Shown piece after piece: positions 1-9,390 of a DNA stretch of 64,000 bases. Every line of letters starts with the position of its first letter. The stretch's first letter is position 1. The notes beneath the pieces are model-generated. The model saw only the letters and a list, made by a program, of their open reading frames with translations, was not told the DNA's origin and did no database searches. The position numbers were made by a program, and so were the translations under genes. This stretch comes from Arthrobacter yangruifuii (lineage in GTDB: Bacteria; Actinomycetota; Actinomycetes; Actinomycetales; Micrococcaceae), in assembly GCF_009192775.1 (NCBI RefSeq), contig NZ_VTFX01000004.1:186001-250000 (forward strand), given 5' to 3'.

Positions 1-1130
1 CTCACCACGACGTCGTGCCCTTCGTCGCGTGCCTGCTGTTCGGTGAGTCCAAAGCTGGCCACCTGCGGCTGGCAGAACGTGGCACGCGGCATCATGCGGT
101 AGTCGCCCAGCGGAAGGGTTTCCGCCTTGCCGATGGTTTCGGCAGCCACTACCCCCATCGCCTCCGCCACGTGGGCGAGCTGCAGCTTGGCGGTGATGTC
201 CCCGATGGCATAAATGTGCGGGACATTGGTGCGCATGTACTCGTCGATCCCGATGGCCCCGCGCTCCGTCAGCTGCACCCCGGTCTTTTCCAGGCCGTAG
301 CCCTCCGTCCGCGGGGCGAATCCGATGGACATCATGACCCGGTCCGCTTCGATGCTCCCCTCCCTGCCGTCCTTGTCCGTATAGGTGACGGTGACGGACG
401 AGCCGTTGTCCTTTACCGTTTCCACCTTGGTGGAGGTCAGGATGGGGATGCCGAGTTTCTTGTACTGCTTGGCGATTTCCTTGGAGACATCCGCATCCTC
501 ATTGGGCAGCGCCCGGTCCATGAATTCGATGATGGTGACGTCCACGCCGTAGCTTCGGTGCACATAGCCGAATTCCATCCCGATGGCACCCGCACCGACG
601 ATCACTATTTTCTTCGGCAGGTCACGTTCCATGATCTGCTTTTCGTAGGTGACCACGTTCTCACTCAGTTCGACGCCGGGAAGCAGCCGCACATAGGTGC
701 CGGTGGCGATGATCGCGTTGTCGAAGGTGATGGTCTCGGTGCCGCCTTTGGCCAGGTCCACTTCGATGGTGTGGCCATCGGAAAAAACGCCGTGGCCGTC
801 ATACTCCGTGATCTTGTTCTTCTTCATGAGGAAATGGACGCCTTTGACCCGGCCGTCGGCCACCTGGCGGCTGCGGTCAAAGGCAGCCCCGTAGTCGAAG
901 CCGACCTCGCCGGTCATGCCGAAGGTTTTCGCCTGGTTGGTGAAGATCTGCGCCAGTTCGGCATTGCGGAGCAACGCCTTGGACGGGATGCACCCCACGT
1001 TGAGGCAGACACCGCCCCAGTATTTCTCCTCGATGATGGCTGTCCTCAAACCCAGCTGCGCGGCACGGATTGCTGCCACATAGCCGCCCGGTCCGGCCCC
1101 GAGGACCGCGACGTCGTAATGTTCGCTCAT
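1..1130 (-). CDS. lpdA: Dihydrolipoyl dehydrogenase (E3), partial, C-terminus outside the window
   Basis: This gene encodes the FAD flavoprotein that reoxidises dihydrolipoamide with NAD+ for the pyruvate and 2-oxoglutarate dehydrogenase complexes. About 376 residues are visible, starting at an ATG whose complement is at 1128-1130. They begin [20 protein letters not shown], the N-terminal FAD-binding fold, followed by the redox-active disulfide motif [14 protein letters not shown] and a second Rossmann motif ([12 protein letters not shown]) for NAD. An IGFAPRTEG stretch and the [11 protein letters not shown] segment near the edge complete the E3 pattern. The family is usually about 460-475 residues, so the dimerisation domain with the catalytic His-Glu pair is missing only because the window starts here. 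The frame is open to position 1. Mycothione reductase is a less likely alternative, because the spacing around the disulfide is typical of E3. Confidence 0.93.
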   Translation of the reverse strand, partial: MSEHYDVAVLGAGPGGYVAAIRAAQLGLRTAIIEEKYWGGVCLNVGCIPSKALLRNAELAQIFTNQAKTFGMTGEVGFDYGAAFDRSRQVADGRVKGVHFLMKKNKITEYDGHGVFSDGHTIEVDLAKGGTETITFDNAIIATGTYVRLLPGVELSENVVTYEKQIMERDLPKKIVIVGAGAIGMEFGYVHRSYGVDVTIIEFMDRALPNEDADVSKEIAKQYKKLGIPILTSTKVETVKDNGSSVTVTYTDKDGREGSIEADRVMMSIGFAPRTEGYGLEKTGVQLTERGAIGIDEYMRTNVPHIYAIGDITAKLQLAHVAEAMGVVAAETIGKAETLPLGDYRMMPRATFCQPQVASFGLTEQQARDEGHDVVV

Positions 1131-1224
1131 GGGAACCAACTCTCCTTGCCTGGGGTGCGGGAAAATGCCGAGCCGGCTTAAGGCTCTCACGCGGTGCGGC
1201 TGGGGGCACGGGTGCCCGGAAGCT

Positions 1225-2742
1225 TCAGACGTAGCCCCGGTACCCGGACCAGGCAAGGCGCCGCTCCGGGAAGGGATCCGACTCGATCCGGTCGAGCTTG
1301 TCGAATACCCGGGTGTGCCGGTGGAACTCGTCATAGGCGGGCCACCCGGCGCCCGGGTGGGAGTGCTTGGCAAGGCTCAGCAGCGAGCCCTGGAACCGTT
1401 CGGACAGGGCCTTCAGGTTCCCGGTTCCGCCCAGCAGGGTCAAGGCCCTCGCCGTCCCGGTGTTGATGTCTCCGAACATCACCGGCACATCGAAGGAATG
1501 GGTGGCGCCGAACCCGAGAAGGTTCATTGCCGGCGTTGCATAGTCATAGCGGTATGACCACGTGGGGGCAATGCGGGAGTGCCCCTCGGCCACCATCTGG
1601 CTCGGATACCAGAACACCAGGTCGCCGCTGATCTCCACGGACCGCCTGCGGGAAGGGTATCCGGGATAGGCAGCAACGACCCGGTCCCGGGCCAGCGGAT
1701 CAGTGCCCGCAAACATCTTTTCGATCCGTTCGGGAGTGGAAGGCAGGATGTTGGAGACCTTGGCAAAAAGCGCGCCTTCCTGTGCCATGGTTCCCAGCAC
1801 GAGGGGAACGGGAAGGGATTCACCGGCCAGGAAGGCGTCAATCGGATGCCGGGGCAGGAAATCCCCGTCAATGACCGGAGAGACGCTGAGCGATCCTGGT
1901 TGCTTGACCGGGCCGATCTTCGTTGTCAGTTTCCGGGTGGCATTCACCAGCTTGGCCGCCGGCATGGTGGTCAGGGCCTCCACGGCTGCCGAGGCGGGAA
2001 CGCCCAGGATCTCCAGCAGGTCAGCGGCCCAGGAGGCATGGATGGCCGGGGAATAGGCCGCGGACGATGCAGGACTCTGCGCGTAGGCCTGATGGAACAG
2101 GCCCCGGGCGGCGGGAACGCACATCAGCGTCGTGAGGGCGAGGCCTCCGGCGGATTCACCGAACACGGTGACATTGGCGGGATTCCCTCCGAAGGCCTCG
2201 ATGTTCTGCTGCACCCATTCCAGGGCAGCGAGCTGGTCCCGCAGGCCCATGTTGGCGTCGAACTGCCGTTCCGGCGTCGAATACGCACGGAAGTCCATGA
2301 AGCCCAGCGCGCCTATGCGGTAATTGAGCGAAACGTAGAGGACCTGGCCGTCCCGGACCAGCTTGGTTCCCCGGTAGGTGGGCTCCGCAGAGGATCCGGA
2401 GCTGAAGGCTCCCCCGTACAGGTAGACGAGGACCGGGAGCAGCCCGTCCTCCGGTTCCAGCGGTGCCGAGACATTCAGGGACAGGCAGTCCTCAGCCATG
2501 GGCACCTTGCGCAGGGTTCCCGTGAGGCTCGGCGCCTTGGACTGCGGGGGCACCGGGCCGAATTTCCCGGCCCTGCGGATGCCGCTCCAGCTCCGCGGCG
2601 ACTGCGGCGCCCGGAGCCGCAGTTCACCGACCGGCGCTGCCGCGTAAGGAATGCCGCGCCACGTCCGCACGCCGTCGTCCACAATGCCCTGCACCAGTCC
2701 GTTGCTGGTTTCAACCACCAGCGACGCAACGTCAATAGTCAC
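1225..2742 (-). CDS. Type B carboxylesterase/lipase (paralogue 1)
   Basis: This is a 505-residue cytoplasmic serine hydrolase of the carboxylesterase/para-nitrobenzyl esterase family, expected to hydrolyse carboxylic esters. The family features are visible: [17 protein letters not shown] near residue 28, the [13 protein letters not shown] segment (here AEDCLSLNV), the oxyanion-hole YGGAF motif, and the nucleophile elbow FGESAGG around residue 195. A late [14 protein letters not shown] segment carries the likely catalytic His. There is no signal peptide. The start is GTG at 2742, where the alignment with the paralogue at 6000-7517 also begins. The two paralogues have identical length and clearly related sequence and lie on the same strand, 3.3 kb apart. 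The substrate cannot be inferred. Confidence 0.9.
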   Translation of the reverse strand: MTIDVASLVVETSNGLVQGIVDDGVRTWRGIPYAAAPVGELRLRAPQSPRSWSGIRRAGKFGPVPPQSKAPSLTGTLRKVPMAEDCLSLNVSAPLEPEDGLLPVLVYLYGGAFSSGSSAEPTYRGTKLVRDGQVLYVSLNYRIGALGFMDFRAYSTPERQFDANMGLRDQLAALEWVQQNIEAFGGNPANVTVFGESAGGLALTTLMCVPAARGLFHQAYAQSPASSAAYSPAIHASWAADLLEILGVPASAAVEALTTMPAAKLVNATRKLTTKIGPVKQPGSLSVSPVIDGDFLPRHPIDAFLAGESLPVPLVLGTMAQEGALFAKVSNILPSTPERIEKMFAGTDPLARDRVVAAYPGYPSRRRSVEISGDLVFWYPSQMVAEGHSRIAPTWSYRYDYATPAMNLLGFGATHSFDVPVMFGDINTGTARALTLLGGTGNLKALSERFQGSLLSLAKHSHPGAGWPAYDEFHRHTRVFDKLDRIESDPFPERRLAWSGYRGYV

Positions 2743-2875
2743 GGTCGACTCTTTTCAGCCGGGGATGCTCCCTTGCGACTATCCACGATAGGCCCGCCTC
2801 AGGGGCGCCGCCAGATGCAGGGCCGGTTGGCAGCCGCCACGGCCGGAGATCCGCGGCGGGATGCCAGGTGACGGG

Positions 2876-3091
2876 CTACGCGGCGGTGACCAGCCGGCGG
2901 CCCGCGACGGCGCGCCGTTCCTGCGCCGGACGGGTCATCAGGCGGCGGTGCTGGAGCACTTCCTTGAGGCAGAGCGCAGTGACCGCTGCTACGTTGAGGG
3001 CGATCTTCGTGCCGGTGGACCAATCGGTTCCCACGCACAGCATCCAGACCAGGATGAGGACCGGCACCTCAGCCGACCTCAGGGCCTTCAC
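2876..3091 (-). CDS. Small hypothetical membrane protein
   Basis: A 71-residue frame starting at GTG with one or two hydrophobic stretches (VPVLILVWMLCVG, then IALNVAAVTALCL) and a basic tail rich in Arg. That is the usual look of a short inner-membrane protein. I do not recognise the family. The frame stays open upstream of the GTG, so the true start is uncertain, and no strong ribosome binding site precedes it. It sits alone in a 0.6-kb stretch between the first esterase and the ABC-F gene. The hydrophobic pattern and the absence of any better reading on either strand support it only moderately. Confidence 0.4.
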   Translation of the reverse strand: MKALRSAEVPVLILVWMLCVGTDWSTGTKIALNVAAVTALCLKEVLQHRRLMTRPAQERRAVAGRRLVTAA

Positions 3092-3378
3092 AGGGTGCTT
3101 TCGAGGCGAGTCGACGGAGTAGTCGCATGTGCTGCGGGTCCGTAAGAGTTGATCACCGCATTGCGGCGGCTACTGCCGCTGTGCACGGAGACTTTGCTGC
3201 ACTTTCCAATCCATGGAGCCATGAGGACACTTCTTCCGTGAAATCGCCCGAGACCTAACGCGCCGCACCTCCCAAGGGTGCACCACAGCATACTTTTTAT
3301 CACATTTTCGGGTACGCCGACGCCGCGCCGGTTCCGATGCGGTTTCACCGGCTCCGGGGCGGCGGCGGCTCGGGAACC
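3092..3378. other. Intergenic stretch with no recognised feature
   Basis: Between the small membrane ORF and the ABC-F gene. It has a locally A/T-rich patch near 3288-3310 but no convincing gene, RNA, hairpin or repeat. Confidence 0.5.
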
Positions 3379-5016
3379 TCAGCCGGCGCTGACTCTTCCG
3401 TCCTTCACTTCCCAGCGGCTGTCCAGGCGGACGTTTTCCAGCAGCCGGCGGTCGTGTGAGACCAGCAGGAGGGCGCCCTCATAGCTTTCCAGGGCCTCCT
3501 CGAGCTGTTCGATGGCGGGCAGGTCCAAATGGTTGGTGGGCTCGTCCAGAACCAGCAGGTTCACGCCGCGGGCCTGCAGGAGGGCCAGGGATGCGCGGGT
3601 CCGCTCCCCCGGCGACAGTGCCTGAACCCGGCTGCCGACCTGGTCCGCCTTGAGTCCGAACTTGGCCAGCAGGGTCCGGGCCTCCGACGAGGAGAGGTCC
3701 GGAACAGCGGCCTCGAAAGCCTCGCCCAGCGGGAGGTGCGGAGGCAGCTGGCCGCGGCCCTGGTCGATTTCCCCCACGGCTACGGAGGTGCCCAGGGAGG
3801 CGGTGCCGGCGTCGGGCACCTCGCGCCCGAGCAGCAGCCGCAGCAGGGTGGATTTGCCCGCTCCGTTGGGTCCGGTGATGCCGATCCGCTCCCCCGCGTT
3901 GACCTGCACCGACACCGGGCCCAGGGTGAACCCTCCCCGGCGCAGCACTGCTTCGTTCAGGGTGGAGACCACCGAGCTGGAGCGGGGCGCGGATCCGATG
4001 CGCAGCTGCAGCTGCCATTCCTTCCGCGGCTCCTCCACCTCGTCCAGGCGGGCGATGCGCGATTCCATCTGCCGGACTTTCCGTGCCTGCTTTTCGGAGG
4101 ATTCGGTGCTGGCCTTGCGCCGGATCTTGTCATTGTCCGGGTTCTTCTTCATGGCGTTGCGGACGCCCTGCGAACTCCATTCCCTCGTGGTCCGGGCGCG
4201 GGACACCAGATCGGCCTTCTTGTCCGCGAACTCGTCATAGGCTTCCCTGGCATGGCGCCGGGCGACGGCGCGTTCCTCCAGATAGGCCTCGTAACCGCCT
4301 TCGTACACGGCCGTGCTGTTCTGCGCCAGGTCCAGTTCCACCACCGTTGTCACACACCTGGCCAGGAATTCCCGGTCATGGGATACCAGGACGACGCCGC
4401 CGCGCAGGCCGCGGACAAACTGTTCCAGGCGTTCCAGGCCGTCCAGGTCCAGGTCATTGGTGGGTTCATCGAGCAGCACGATGTCGAAGCGGCTCAGCAG
4501 CAGGGCGGCCAGCGCCACGCGCGCCGTCTGACCGCCCGAAAGCCCCGCCATCGGCGTATCCAGTGCAAGCTCCAGGCCCAAATCGGCCAGGACCGCAGGT
4601 GCGCGGTCCTCAAGATCGGCGGCACCGGAGGCAAGCCACCGGTCCAGGGCGGATGCGTAGGTGTCATCAGCCCCCGGGAGCTCCGACCCCAGCGCTTCGG
4701 CCGCCGCTTCCATCGCCTCGGTGGCAGCGGCCGCCCCCGTGCGGCGGGCCAGGTAGGCTCCGACGGTTTCACCGGCCAGCCGCACATGTTCCTGCGGAAG
4801 CCAGCCAACAAAGGCATCCGCCGGCGACGTGCTGACCGTGCCGGCCTGCGGCTCGGATGCCCCTGCCAGCAACCGCAGCAGCGTCGATTTTCCGGCGCCG
4901 TTGGCACCCACCACACCCACGACGTCCCCCGGTGAGACGGTGAGGGAAAGATGCTCGAAAAGGGTGCGGTGTGCGTGGCCGCCGGATAGGTCCCGGGCGA
5001 CGAGGGTTGCAGTCAT
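3379..5016 (-). CDS. ABC-F family ATPase (ribosome-associated type), copy 1
   Basis: A 545-residue soluble protein with two ABC cassettes and no membrane domain. The first cassette has Walker A GANGAGKST (37-45), signature LSGGQ (159-163) and Walker B plus LLDEPTNDLD (about 181-190). The second has GPNGAGKST (382-390), LSPGE (468-472) and LDEPTNHLD (490-498). A charged linker at about 250-330, rich in Lys and Arg, is the region that reaches into the ribosomal tRNA sites in this family. Characterised ABC-F proteins relieve stalled ribosomes or protect them from antibiotics. Nothing here tells housekeeping from resistance. The start ATG lies at 5014-5016, with the arginase-fold gene diverging from it. 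Confidence 0.92.
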   Translation of the reverse strand: MTATLVARDLSGGHAHRTLFEHLSLTVSPGDVVGVVGANGAGKSTLLRLLAGASEPQAGTVSTSPADAFVGWLPQEHVRLAGETVGAYLARRTGAAAATEAMEAAAEALGSELPGADDTYASALDRWLASGAADLEDRAPAVLADLGLELALDTPMAGLSGGQTARVALAALLLSRFDIVLLDEPTNDLDLDGLERLEQFVRGLRGGVVLVSHDREFLARCVTTVVELDLAQNSTAVYEGGYEAYLEERAVARRHAREAYDEFADKKADLVSRARTTREWSSQGVRNAMKKNPDNDKIRRKASTESSEKQARKVRQMESRIARLDEVEEPRKEWQLQLRIGSAPRSSSVVSTLNEAVLRRGGFTLGPVSVQVNAGERIGITGPNGAGKSTLLRLLLGREVPDAGTASLGTSVAVGEIDQGRGQLPPHLPLGEAFEAAVPDLSSSEARTLLAKFGLKADQVGSRVQALSPGERTRASLALLQARGVNLLVLDEPTNHLDLPAIEQLEEALESYEGALLLVSHDRRLLENVRLDSRWEVKDGRVSAG

Positions 5017-5102
5017 TCCTCCATTCTATTTTGTGCCTGCACCTGTTTAGGCCCGCCGGAGCGGCGGTAAGGTGGGCTTCTCCGACGTACCAAAGGACGA
5101 TC

Positions 5103-5996
5103 ATGACCTCCATGCATCCATCCGGACCAGGTAGTCTTCGGCTGATTTTTCCGCAGTGGCAGGGTGCTGCCGGAGCAGCCGCCGTCGGCTCGCTGCCCGC
5201 CGGGCCGCCGCACCAGACGCAGCTGTCCTACCACCTTGGACCGGCCCTGCTGGAGCTGCTCTCCCCGGAGCACGACGGACCCGCCGCCTACGTGCCGGTC
5301 AGCATTGATACCTCGGATGAGGCCGTGGAAACGGTGGACGGAATTTATGCCCGCGGGACAGTCCTGCACCAGCTCCGGGAGGCGCTGGCGCTGGTCTCCG
5401 AAACCGCTCCGGACTCGGTGGTCACCTTCGGCGGGGAATGCTCGGTGAGCGTGGCTCCCTTCAGCTATCTGGCCTCGCAGTACGGAACGGACCTGGCCGT
5501 GCTCTGGGTGGACGCCCACCCTGACACGGGGTTGCCCGGTGACAGCTACACCGGTTTCCGGTCCATGTCGCTGGCCACCCTCGCCGGAGAGGGTGACGCG
5601 GAATTCATCGACGCCCTGCCGGCAGTGGTGCCGCCGTCGAACATCCTCCATGTGGGCCTGCAGGACTGGCAGGATCCCGGCATTGCCAATAAGCAGCGGA
5701 TGGGCATCGCCAGCGTAGGCATCACGGACACCCCGGAGGACACCCGCAGGATCGTGGACTGGCTGGCGCTGACCGGTGCCGCCAAGCTGGCGGTCCATGT
5801 TGACCTCGACGTGCTGGACCGGCGGGACTTCTCCGGCTCAACGGGCAACGGCACCCGCGGCATGCGTGCGCCTGATCTGCTGCGGATCATCGATGTTTTG
5901 GGCGACGCCGGGGAGATAGTCGGCCTCACCCTGGCGCAGCACGCCCCGCTGGAACTCCTCCGGCTCGGCGGGCTGCTCCGGGACCTGCCGGTCTAG
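5103..5996 (+). CDS. Arginase/agmatinase/formiminoglutamase-fold protein
   Basis: A 297-residue member of the ureohydrolase superfamily, binuclear manganese enzymes that hydrolyse guanidino or formimino groups. Metal-ligand motifs are visible: GGECSVSVAPF (a variant of GGxHS, with Cys where His is usual), VDAHPD (DAHxD) and HVDLDVLD (DxDxxD). The start ATG at 5103 follows the ribosome binding site AAGGACGAT. It diverges from the ABC-F gene by 86 bp and ends 3 bp short of the convergent esterase. The Cys in place of the first metal-binding His makes the exact activity uncertain; it may be a divergent arginase-like enzyme with one altered metal site. Confidence 0.85.
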   Translation: MTSMHPSGPGSLRLIFPQWQGAAGAAAVGSLPAGPPHQTQLSYHLGPALLELLSPEHDGPAAYVPVSIDTSDEAVETVDGIYARGTVLHQLREALALVSETAPDSVVTFGGECSVSVAPFSYLASQYGTDLAVLWVDAHPDTGLPGDSYTGFRSMSLATLAGEGDAEFIDALPAVVPPSNILHVGLQDWQDPGIANKQRMGIASVGITDTPEDTRRIVDWLALTGAAKLAVHVDLDVLDRRDFSGSTGNGTRGMRAPDLLRIIDVLGDAGEIVGLTLAQHAPLELLRLGGLLRDLPV

Positions 5997-5999
5997 GGG

Positions 6000-7517
6000 T
6001 CAGCGGTAGCCGCGGTAGCCGTTCCAGGCTTCGCGGCGGGTCCGGTGCGGATCATGCATGACCCGGTCGGTGCTGTCGAAAATCTTGGTGGTCCGTGTCC
6101 CGGTGCTGTAGCCCGGCCAGAGCCCCGGACGGCCGGTACGGGCGAACCTCAGCAGGGAGGCGCGGAAGCGGTTGCCGACGGCCACGGCGGTCCGCCTGCC
6201 GCCGGCCAGCGTCAGGAACCGTCCCACGCCGTCGTCGTAGTTTCCAAACACCGCGGGGATGTCCATGGCGTGGGTAGCGCCCATCCCCAGCAGGTTCGCC
6301 ATGCGCGGCGCGTAGTCGAACCGGTACGCCCACGTTGGTGCGTGGGCGGAGTGTGCCTCCGCCACCTGGACGCTGGGCAGCCAGAAGACGACGTCACCGC
6401 CCACGTCCACCGCAGCGCGTTTGGACGGGTAGCCCGGGTAGGCCGCGAGGACCCGGTCCTTCAGTTCCGGCGCCGTGCGGGCAAACATGGTGTCGATCCG
6501 TTCCGCCGTGGTGGGAAGGATGTCCTGCACCCGGTCAAACAGTGCACCCTCCCGGAACATGGTGCCGATGACCAGCGGAATCCGGTGTGCCCGGCCCGTC
6601 CGGAAGGCATCAACGGGATGCAGCGGCAGGAACTCCCCGTCAACCACCGGCGCCACGGCCCGGGCGCCGGGCTCGGACTGCGGCGTCACCTTGCCGGCGA
6701 GTTTGCCGACCGCCTCCACCAGACGCTGCGCCGGAAGCGTCTGAAGCGCGGCGGGGGCCTCCGCCTCCGACACCCCCAGCAGGTCCATCAGGCTGCCGGC
6801 CCATTTTTCCGGCAGGCCGGGACCATAGGCGGTGGCCGGTGCCGAGCTCTGCACGAAGGCCCGGTGGAGCAGTCCCTCGGCAGACGGAACGCACATCAAC
6901 GCGGTGATCGACATGCCCCCGGCAGACTCGCCAAAGACCGTGACATTCTCCGGGTCCCCGCCGAAGCCGGCGATATTGCGCTGCACCCAGCGCAGGGCGG
7001 CGACCTGGTCAGCCAGGCCCACGTTGACGTCGAAGGGCCGCTCGGGTGTCGAATACCGGCGGAAATCCATAAAGCCGAGCGCTCCCAGCCGGTAATTCAT
7101 GCAGACGTAGATGACGTCCCCCTGCTCCACCAGTTTCCGGCCGTCGTATGCCGGGGAAGACGCTGCACCGAAGGTGAACGCCCCGCCGTAGAAGTACACC
7201 AGGACGGGGCGGGGCGGCGCGTTGTCCAGCGGCGCCGTGACGTTGATGGTGAGGCAGTCCTCGTCCATCGGAGTCTTCCGGCCGGCACCCATGGACGGCA
7301 GGTTGGGTTCCTGCGGCGGAACGGGCCCGAAGGCCGTGGCCTCCAGCGTCCCTTCCCAGGGCTCCGGGGGCCGGGGCAGGCGCAGCCGCAGGTCCCCGGT
7401 CGGCGGGGCCGCGTAGGGGATCCCCCGCCACGTCCGCACCCCGTGGGCGACCATCCCGCGCACCCTTCCGTCCGCCGTCTGCACAGTGAGATCCGGTGTT
7501 GCCGTAGTAGTTGCCAC
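6000..7517 (-). CDS. Type B carboxylesterase/lipase (paralogue 2)
   Basis: A second 505-residue serine carboxylesterase, closely related to the one at 1225-2742. It shows [20 protein letters not shown] near the N-terminus, DEDCLTINV, the oxyanion-hole YGGAF, the nucleophile elbow FGESAGGMS and the C-terminal GATHAMDIPAVFG carrying the probable catalytic His. The frame is open further upstream, but I place the start at the GTG at 7517 because GGAAGGAA lies 6 bp before it and because this gives exactly the paralogue's length. No signal peptide is visible. It converges on the arginase-fold gene, leaving 3 bp between the stops. Confidence 0.9.
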   Translation of the reverse strand: MATTTATPDLTVQTADGRVRGMVAHGVRTWRGIPYAAPPTGDLRLRLPRPPEPWEGTLEATAFGPVPPQEPNLPSMGAGRKTPMDEDCLTINVTAPLDNAPPRPVLVYFYGGAFTFGAASSPAYDGRKLVEQGDVIYVCMNYRLGALGFMDFRRYSTPERPFDVNVGLADQVAALRWVQRNIAGFGGDPENVTVFGESAGGMSITALMCVPSAEGLLHRAFVQSSAPATAYGPGLPEKWAGSLMDLLGVSEAEAPAALQTLPAQRLVEAVGKLAGKVTPQSEPGARAVAPVVDGEFLPLHPVDAFRTGRAHRIPLVIGTMFREGALFDRVQDILPTTAERIDTMFARTAPELKDRVLAAYPGYPSKRAAVDVGGDVVFWLPSVQVAEAHSAHAPTWAYRFDYAPRMANLLGMGATHAMDIPAVFGNYDDGVGRFLTLAGGRRTAVAVGNRFRASLLRFARTGRPGLWPGYSTGTRTTKIFDSTDRVMHDPHRTRREAWNGYRGYR

Positions 7518-7701
7518 AGGGTTCCTTCCGCGGTTTTGCTGCCCTGCGCGATCATATCCGCGCCCCGATGCTGCGGCCATCCCCGACGGCACTATTCAGT
7601 GCGGCGGACTAAGCCCTCGGCGGACGCCGGGCTCTATTGCGGCGAAAAAAGGACAGCATGCTTATGGTGGAAGGACAGTTATTCAACCGAAGGAGTGCAA
7701 T

Positions 7702-8355
7702 ATGTCCCGCATCGCCATTATCGGAGGACACGGCAAGGTAGCCCTGCATCTGGCCCGCCGGCTCAGCGGCAAGGGCCACACCGTCACATCCCTGTTCCGC
7801 AATCCGGACCACACCGCCGACGTCGAAGAAACCGGCGCCCAGGCCGTCGTGGCCGACGTCGAGAACCTCTCCACCGAGCAGATCACCGATCTTCTCCGCG
7901 GCCAGGACGCCGTGGTCTGGACGGCCGGAGCCGGCGGCGGCGCTCCCGAACGCACCTACGCAGTGGACCGCGATGCCGCCATCCGCTCCATGGACGCCGC
8001 AGAGGCCGCCGGAGCGAACCGCTATGTCATGGTTTCCTACTTCGGTGCCGGCAAGAACCACGGGGTTCCCGAAGACGACGGGTTCTACGCCTACGCCGAG
8101 GCCAAGGCCGACGCCGATGAGCACCTGCGGGCCAGCAGCCTGAACTGGACCATCCTCGGCCCCAGCGCGCTGACCATGGACCCGGGCACCGGCCTCATCG
8201 AAACCGGCGCCGGTGTCGAGGGCTCCTCGGTGTCACGCGAGGATGTAGCCCAGGTGGCAGCCGAAGTCCTTGAGCGCCCCGAAACCGCCGGCCGGACCAT
8301 CGAGTTCAACAACGGGTCGACCCCGGTGGCCGAGGCCCTGGATTCACTCGCCTAG
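7702..8355 (+). CDS. NAD(P)-binding oxidoreductase, atypical SDR (NmrA/YwnB-like)
   Basis: A 217-residue Rossmann protein of the atypical short-chain dehydrogenase group (NAD(P)H-binding, SDR_a5-like). The N-terminus MSRIAIIGGHGKVALHLARRL carries the GxxGxxG-type dinucleotide loop. The middle contains VVWTAGAGGG, and MVSYFGAGKNHG follows the central strands. The usual YxxxK is present only loosely (YAYAEAKADADEHL). The start ATG follows AAGGAGTGCAAT. Relatives have been proposed as NAD(P)H sensors or quinone-related reductases; the substrate is unknown. It is followed on the same strand by another SDR after a short repeat-bearing gap. Confidence 0.85.
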   Translation: MSRIAIIGGHGKVALHLARRLSGKGHTVTSLFRNPDHTADVEETGAQAVVADVENLSTEQITDLLRGQDAVVWTAGAGGGAPERTYAVDRDAAIRSMDAAEAAGANRYVMVSYFGAGKNHGVPEDDGFYAYAEAKADADEHLRASSLNWTILGPSALTMDPGTGLIETGAGVEGSSVSREDVAQVAAEVLERPETAGRTIEFNNGSTPVAEALDSLA

Positions 8356-8396
8356 TCCCGCCTTTGGCGGACACCGCCGCCGCACGGCCGCCCCGC

Positions 8397-8441
8397 ACCG
8401 CACCGCCACGTCCCGCACCGCCACGTCCCGCACCGCCACGT
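8397..8441. repeat. Three 15-bp tandem repeats in an intergenic region
   Basis: The unit CCCGCACCGCCACGT occurs exactly at 8412-8426 and 8427-8441, with a first copy at 8397-8411 that differs at its first base. The array ends 4 bp before the GAGGAG ribosome binding site of the next gene. Confidence 0.9.
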
Positions 8442-8452
8442 AGAGGAGCATC

Positions 8453-9292
8453 ATGAACCAGCCCGAACAGCAGCAGGAAGTACCCGGAACCCAGGCCCGG
8501 ATGACACCGGTTCCGGATTGCGGTGAGGAAAGCTACCGCGGCAGCGGCAAGCTCCAGGGCAAGGCCGCCGTCATTACCGGCGGCGACAGCGGTATCGGCC
8601 GGGCCGTGGCCATCGCCTTTGCACGCGAAGGCGCGGACGTCCTGATCTCCTATCTGAGCGAGGACGAGGACGCGCGGGACACTGCCCGCCTGGTGGAAGA
8701 GGCCGGCCGCAAAGCCGTCCTGGTGCGGGGCGATCTGGACACCGCCGAACAGTGCCGGAAAGTCATCAGCACGGCCGTCGACGAGTTCGGCAGGATCGAT
8801 GTCCTGATTCACAACGCGGCCTTCCAGATGGACCGTCAAACCATTGAAGAGATCCCGGATGAGGAATGGGAGTACACCTTCAAGGTCAACATCAATGCGA
8901 TGTTCTTCCTGGTGAAGGCCGCGCTGCCGCACATGGCGGCGGGCTCCTCCATCATCGGCACTTCCTCGGTGAACTCGGACATGCCGGTGCCCACACTGGC
9001 ACCGTACTCGGCCACCAAGTCCGCCATTGCCAATTTCTCCGCGAGCCTGTCCCAGCTGCTGGGCGAGCGGGGCATCCGCGTGAACAGCGTGGCACCCGGA
9101 CCCATCTGGACGCCGCTGATCCCTGCCACCATGCCTGCGGACAAGGTGGCTTCCTTCGGCACAGATACTCCGCTGGGCCGGCCCGGACAGCCCGCCGAAC
9201 TGGCGCCGGCCTACGTGCTGCTCGCCTCCGATGACGGCAGCTACATGTCCGGTGCCCGGATTGCCGTCACCGGCGGCAACCCGATTCTGTAA
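8453..9292 (+). CDS. SDR family oxidoreductase (YghA/glucose-dehydrogenase-like)
   Basis: A 279-residue classical short-chain dehydrogenase with an N-terminal extension of about 35 residues (MNQPEQQQEVPGTQARM...), as in the YghA/YhdF subgroup. It has GGDSGIGRAVA (cofactor loop), HNAAFQ in place of NNAG, the Ser of IIGTSSVNS, the catalytic PYSATKSAI (YxxxK) and a C-terminal SGARIAVTGGNPIL. The start ATG at 8453 follows TAGAGGAGCATC. Relatives are often general-stress oxidoreductases acting on sugars or aldehydes; the substrate here is unknown. A strong terminator follows at 9306-9344. Confidence 0.9.
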   Translation: MNQPEQQQEVPGTQARMTPVPDCGEESYRGSGKLQGKAAVITGGDSGIGRAVAIAFAREGADVLISYLSEDEDARDTARLVEEAGRKAVLVRGDLDTAEQCRKVISTAVDEFGRIDVLIHNAAFQMDRQTIEEIPDEEWEYTFKVNINAMFFLVKAALPHMAAGSSIIGTSSVNSDMPVPTLAPYSATKSAIANFSASLSQLLGERGIRVNSVAPGPIWTPLIPATMPADKVASFGTDTPLGRPGQPAELAPAYVLLASDDGSYMSGARIAVTGGNPIL

Positions 9293-9305
9293 CCGGTCCC
9301 GACAC

Positions 9306-9344
9306 AAGGAACGGCAGCCGCTGATCGGCTGCCGTTCCTTTTTT
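9306..9344 (+). terminator. Rho-independent terminator after the SDR gene
   Basis: A perfect 15-bp stem (9306-9320 with 9326-9340), a 5-nt loop and a run of six T at 9339-9344. It lies between the convergent SDR and acyltransferase genes. Confidence 0.93.
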
Positions 9345-9390
9345 GCCGTGGCCCAACCAACGCAACCGCGCTGGTGCACTCTGGGCGGTG

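Noticed and set aside
3379-5016. Antibiotic-resistance function for the first ABC-F protein
   Set aside because: Sequence motifs show only the ABC-F family. There is no resistance-type context or leader peptide, so a resistance role is not claimed.
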